Assembly (NCBI GenBank): GCA_948099385.1
Contig: CANUEZ040000168.1
Span: 2,837,001-2,901,000 of the forward strand
Direction: 5' to 3'
Length of the DNA stretch: 64,000 nucleotides
DNA from: Fasciola hepatica
Taxonomy: Eukaryota; Platyhelminthes; Trematoda; Plagiorchiida; Fasciolidae
Shown: in pieces, positions 60,460 through 64,000 of the stretch
How the letters are laid out: each line of letters opens with the position of its first letter
Position numbering within the stretch: position 1 is the stretch's first letter
The notes under the pieces: generated by a model
Seen by the model: only the letters and a program-made list of their open reading frames with translations
Told to the model about the DNA's origin: nothing
Database searches by the model: none
Made by a program: the position numbers and the translations under genes

Positions 60460-62055
60460 CAAGAGGGGAACTCCAGTCTGGTGCTTCTAAATGCTAGGTT
60501 GTTGGGACAACCTGAGGTTTGTACGCTAAAGGTGGACAGTTAGCCCAACAAAAATTACGCTGCTATCAAATGGCACCTGTGGCTCAGACCACACTCTCGT
60601 TCAGCCCGTCAGATTGATGTTACAGTCTGGAAAATACCATTTGCATCATACGAAAGTCCAATTCAGCCAAACAGTTGTTTTACAGTAATTCATTCTCAAG
60701 CTATTTACAGTTTATCTAGTAGACATTAGACAAAAGATCATGAACACAGACATGGGATAAACACCAATCATGGGCTGGGATTTGTCAGTCAAATTATCCT
60801 TGTCATGCGATTGTTTTACCTAGTTGACGCCCTTCAAGTAATTGGATGGTAGATTCATGCCGCCTTGATCAAATGCTGTCAGTCAAGCAAACTGACATGT
60901 TTTCTGTTCGTAACCGACAAGAATAAACCAAAAGCTTGCATCCCACAATTTATGTCCCCTTTTTATGCTCGTGAAACTAGCGAAAAAAGAGACAAACTCT
61001 AGATTAGAATCAAACCCAAAAGAAAATTGCTCTGAATTAGAGGAACCCAAAGTGATGATGATGATGGATGATTGTGTTGAGTCTGTTGAAAACAGCAAGA
61101 CGTGTGAACAAAATTTCGTCCACTTTTCGAAATCACACAGAGAGGACTGAGGATCTTCAAAGGTGATCAACTCAGTCAACCTGGATCGAAGTCGAAAGGA
61201 CTGAGCAAAATTTGGTCAAATGTCACGGTTTACATTTCACGATATGACAACCGGAGTTATTTATGTATATTTTAGAGTCCACTTGGTTGATTTATTCCTA
61301 ATAATAATGAAAAAGGATCGCACCAGCCCCCCTTCGAGATTCCGTAATCTCGATTATTATCAATTTTGGTTGATTGCGCTTGGCGCAGGGTTAGATAACT
61401 TCGAGTTTTTCCCCCGGTTAGGACACTACTAGTGATCCATTTTCCAACCAACGTGGTAAATTTTCACTGATGGATTGCCACTTTTCCACTTATCTGACTG
61501 TTCGAATCGCTTATGGACGTTATTGCCAAAATCCAAAAGAATGCGTATTGTGTGTGCGTGGTACCGCATGCGGATCTTAAAAATGTCGGTATTTAGGGCG
61601 GCGTGGGTGGTCTTCAGGAAGGTTCGTATTCGTCGAACCATCGGTGTAAAAATGATGTGAAAAAGCTAATTCCAGGGTACTGTGAAAAGTAACGCATGCA
61701 GTGCATCTTCTGGACACGCGAGGTCAGCTACGGAGCATCGTACGTTCACCAAGTGGACCAAATTGTTTACTATGCAAAAAATGTTCCAGATTTTGGGTCG
61801 TTTCAATTCTTCGCACTCAGCTACACCTAGCTTCAGCCCTAGCGTTTGTCTTGGAGAGACTGGGTCGTGAAAGGTCTACCGGCAGCCGTAGACGGGTTTG
61901 AACCCACGCACGACGAGTTTCAGCTCACCATACGGACTGCTGGGAAACACAGTCGTAAGCAAATATTTTTTTCGAAACCGCTCGAAGAAAACCACGTTCT
62001 GAATATGGCTAAAACCTCAAATAACGTACAAACGAGGAGCTTCATAGCGCATTCA
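60460..62055. other. No recognisable gene
   Basis: Short frames on both strands, no known motif. Confidence 0.4.
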
Positions 62056-62059
62056 TACA

Positions 62060-62420
62060 TGTATACCAGTAGGAGATCAGATTCGTGTAGTATGATTCAT
62101 CATGCACTATCAGTACCCAACTCACCAACGAAGACCATGGAAGCACTGTACAGAGCTGTCTCATCCACGCTAGGAATCATCAGCTACAGTGCACATTCAA
62201 CGAACCCCCATTGGGGCCGGAACCTCGGGGTGAACGGTTGCGCGGCGAACACCTTAACCACAAGGCTATCCAGGCTGGTTCTCAACAGTTTGCTGAGAAT
62301 CGACATTACGCGGTAAAGCACCCTTCCCTCATTGGCTTTCAACGGTGGCAACCCGGCACCCGCACAGTGGTCGACTCCTGTAATGGATGACTTATCTGCA
62401 GAGGCCTAAGTACGACGAAC
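62060..62420 (-). repeat. SINE family 2 copy
   Basis: On the plus strand the order is GTAGGAGATCAGATTCGTG, TATGATTCATCATGCAC, CAACTCACCAACGAAGACCATGG, GTGCACATTCAACGAACCCC, GGAACCTCGGGGTGAACGG, ACCTTAACCACAAGGCTATC, CACCCTTCCCTCATTGGCT and GGCCTAAGTACGACGA. It is the family in reverse and one of the best-preserved copies. Confidence 0.75.
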
Positions 62421-62710
62421 GAATTTCTCTACAAAAAAGTCTGATGCATCGAGCTTTTATACCGCATGAGGAATCACGCTATGCGCATCTATATATCTTT
62501 CTGAGCAGATTAGCACGGCGGTTCGTCTGATTAGACCACAATAGTCAATCGTCTGTAAAGATCAAAAAGATCTGTTTTTAGACAGCCTCGACTGACCTCA
62601 ACTTGGAAAGGAAACTCGGGAAAATTTTTATCGCTTTTGAATCGATTACCGAGAACACTTTGTTCTTTTCAGTCATGCACGTCTAGTCCGAGGACCCCAC
62701 AGAAGTTTTG

Positions 62711-62714
<4 letters not shown>

Positions 62715-62749
<35 letters not shown>
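62715..62749. repeat. (CA)n microsatellite
   Basis: About 17 CA units. Confidence 0.95.
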
Positions 62750-62750
<1 letters not shown>

Positions 62751-63212
62751 CTTCCGATTCAGATTATGGAAAATTCCAGATGTGTCTAGACAAGTTGGAT
62801 CCCAAATCTGGATTCAGCAACCACTTGTATTCGTATGCATTTTGTTGGATGAAGTGCTTATACTTCTGTCATGGATGTTCACTGAAGAAAAATATCATGT
62901 TTGGGGTTAAAAAGCGGACCAGTAGTACGATTGAAAATGTACACAGAGAAAGAGTGACCGCGTACAATGATATTCACGGACCAGAATTGGAGCATAATTC
63001 AAGCAATACCGACTCTTTTCAATGGACGAAAAATCTCACAGAACGCATCGAAAATAAAAACAACGTGGTGAACAAGCTCATTTTCAGTTATTCGAACTCA
63101 TACCAATACATAACATTAGATATGACTCAAAACAACAAACTGGAATAATCATCCAAATCTGTCTGTGCACGTCTGTGTGTGTGTGTGCGTGTGTGTGTGC
63201 ATGTGAAATTGA

Positions 63213-63667
63213 TCACAGTGAAGAATGTTCGAGTGGTTGCACACGTGTTTGGGAACAAGAAGTGGGCCATGGAAGTTTAAGTGCATGTACAAATTGTTTC
63301 TGAGCGCACAGGGGAGGATTGCAGAGTCGAATACACACGGCTTCGGCTGTGGCTAAAATGCGACACTTGACAAGTCTCGATCGCTTACCCCGAACTTTGT
63401 AAATGGTGCGAAAAGCGTTTGTCACCTCTACGGAATAATTTGACTCAACAAGGTGTAAACACACAAAGCACTCGTAATTGTCCTAATTGCTCCAGTGTTC
63501 AACCAAGCCGGGTGGTGTTCACGAACACGTTCGGAAAAACGCCTGGTCGTGTGACCAACGTACCTGGTTCCACAGAAACAAGTGAATGAATATACACAAA
63601 AAGATGCTGCAGAATCTGACACCTTATCCTTTGGTCGAAAACACACGATCGGTTTGGACTCGAACAT
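63213..63667 (-). pseudogene. PLE GIY-YIG endonuclease (third copy)
   Basis: 63667-63428 gives MFESKPIVCFRPKDKVSD, CVYSFTCFCGTRYVGHTTRR, FSERVREHHPAWLN and ALCVYTLL. The second half (VESNYSVEVTNAFRTIYKV, PPLCAQKQFVHALKLPWP) is in another frame at 63464-63213. The cysteine pair of CFCGT is intact here. The frame change between the halves is at the same place as in both other copies. Confidence 0.8.
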
Positions 63668-63730
63668 AATTTGCAGTTGTGCAGCGTAGAATGTTCTACT
63701 GACTAATCCTGTTAGTCATCGTTGAATAAC

Positions 63731-63961
63731 TTAAGTTTCCGTATCTCCTTTGAATGGTAAACGGAGATATACGGGCGTCTTTTCGACTACTGTCTGTCTT
63801 GGCCTATCTTCATTTCGTTGCATCGTCTTGTCATTGAACCGTTCAGGATAGCTGTTTTCTAAGAGAACACTCTTCAGAAAACAAAGTTCATTTTCTATTG
63901 TGTCTTCTGTGCAGATTTTCCTTGCTCTATTAACCAAGCAACGCACTAGATTTCTCTTCAC
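63731..63961 (-). pseudogene. PLE RT C-terminus and linker
   Basis: MKRNLVRCLVNRARKICTED, TIENELCFLKSVLLENSYPER and FNDKTMQRNEDRPRQTVVE are open here in one frame, where the plus copy at 7880-8050 is frameshifted. It ends at GDTET before a stop. The upstream RT core lies beyond the window, so its state is unknown. Confidence 0.75.
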
Positions 63962-64000
63962 TTTGAGTGGTACGAAATTGTGAAAATGAATGTATTGACA

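Larger units (their letters stand above)
63010..64000 (-). mobile_element. Penelope-like element, third copy (cut by window edge)
   Basis: Reading down from 64000: RT C-terminus, linker, GIY-YIG nuclease, 3' region with a (CA)n array (63174-63201), then from about 63090 to 63010 the leader of a further unit matching 6118-6190. It is closely similar to the copies at 5612 and 8001. Confidence 0.85.

Noticed and set aside
62708..63148. 146-codon plus-strand frame
   Set aside because: It starts inside a CA array and its end is antisense to the PLE 3' region and leader (also seen at 8700-8840), so it is not a gene.
1..64000. CRISPR array, bacterial operons, rRNA genes
   Set aside because: No evenly spaced short repeats with unique spacers, no ribosome binding sites with long ORFs, and no rRNA-like sequence. 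The content is clearly eukaryotic.

Overview
The window looks like intergenic or intronic DNA from a repeat-rich metazoan genome with moderate GC. The best guess is a digenean flatworm. This is inferred from the mix of element families: Penelope-like elements with a GIY-YIG nuclease, an SR2-like RTE retrotransposon, a Ty3/gypsy element of the mag/K02A2.6 type and tRNA-like SINEs. No species can be named. There is no operon structure and no long intact host gene. Nearly every recognisable protein is a decayed mobile element with stops and frameshifts. Dozens of simple repeats ((CA)n, (TA)n, (TAG)n, (GAT)n) lie between them.

Layout. 1-5.3 kb: unrecognised, with one tRNA-like pol III module (3545-3610) and one SINE head (5335). 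5.6-8.75 kb: a Penelope-like element (PLE; RT with YVDD, then GIY-YIG), headed by an inverted 0.5-kb copy of its own 3' part and running at its 3' end into the start of another unit. 8.83-9.7 kb: a CR1/Jockey-like LINE RT fragment on the minus strand (YADD). 11.06-12.48 kb: the 3' half of a gypsy element plus its 3' LTR. 15.4-15.9 kb: a solo LTR of a second family (444 bp). 16.2-17.9 kb, minus: candidate host exons, tentatively integrin-alpha-like. 20.3-24.36 kb: a near-complete but dead gypsy element (5' LTR, gag, zinc knuckles, protease, RT, RNase H, integrase). 36.0-36.3 kb: a solo gypsy LTR. 40-44.1 kb: several copies of two SINE families and a perfect 36-bp palindrome. 47.3-47.8 kb: an HTH-like fragment and a three-unit minisatellite. 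49.3-51.7 kb: a cluster of SINE family 1 with (TAG)n arrays. 52.0-55.4 kb, minus: an RTE element between two (TA)n tracts. 56.25-56.69 kb: a second solo LTR (443 bp). 57.4-58.8 kb, minus: a Tc3-like transposon. 60.2-60.5 kb: tRNA-like modules. 62.06-62.43 kb: another SINE copy. 63.0-64.0 kb, minus: a third PLE copy cut by the window edge.

The genes do not form a pathway. The window reads as nested and duplicated selfish elements. The points most worth checking are the PLE unit structure (inverted head, tandem tail, a frameshift shared by all copies), the two gypsy 3' regions that share the same disabling mutations, the perfect SINE palindrome, and the possible integrin-alpha exons. All homologies come from reading translations by eye; no database search was run.
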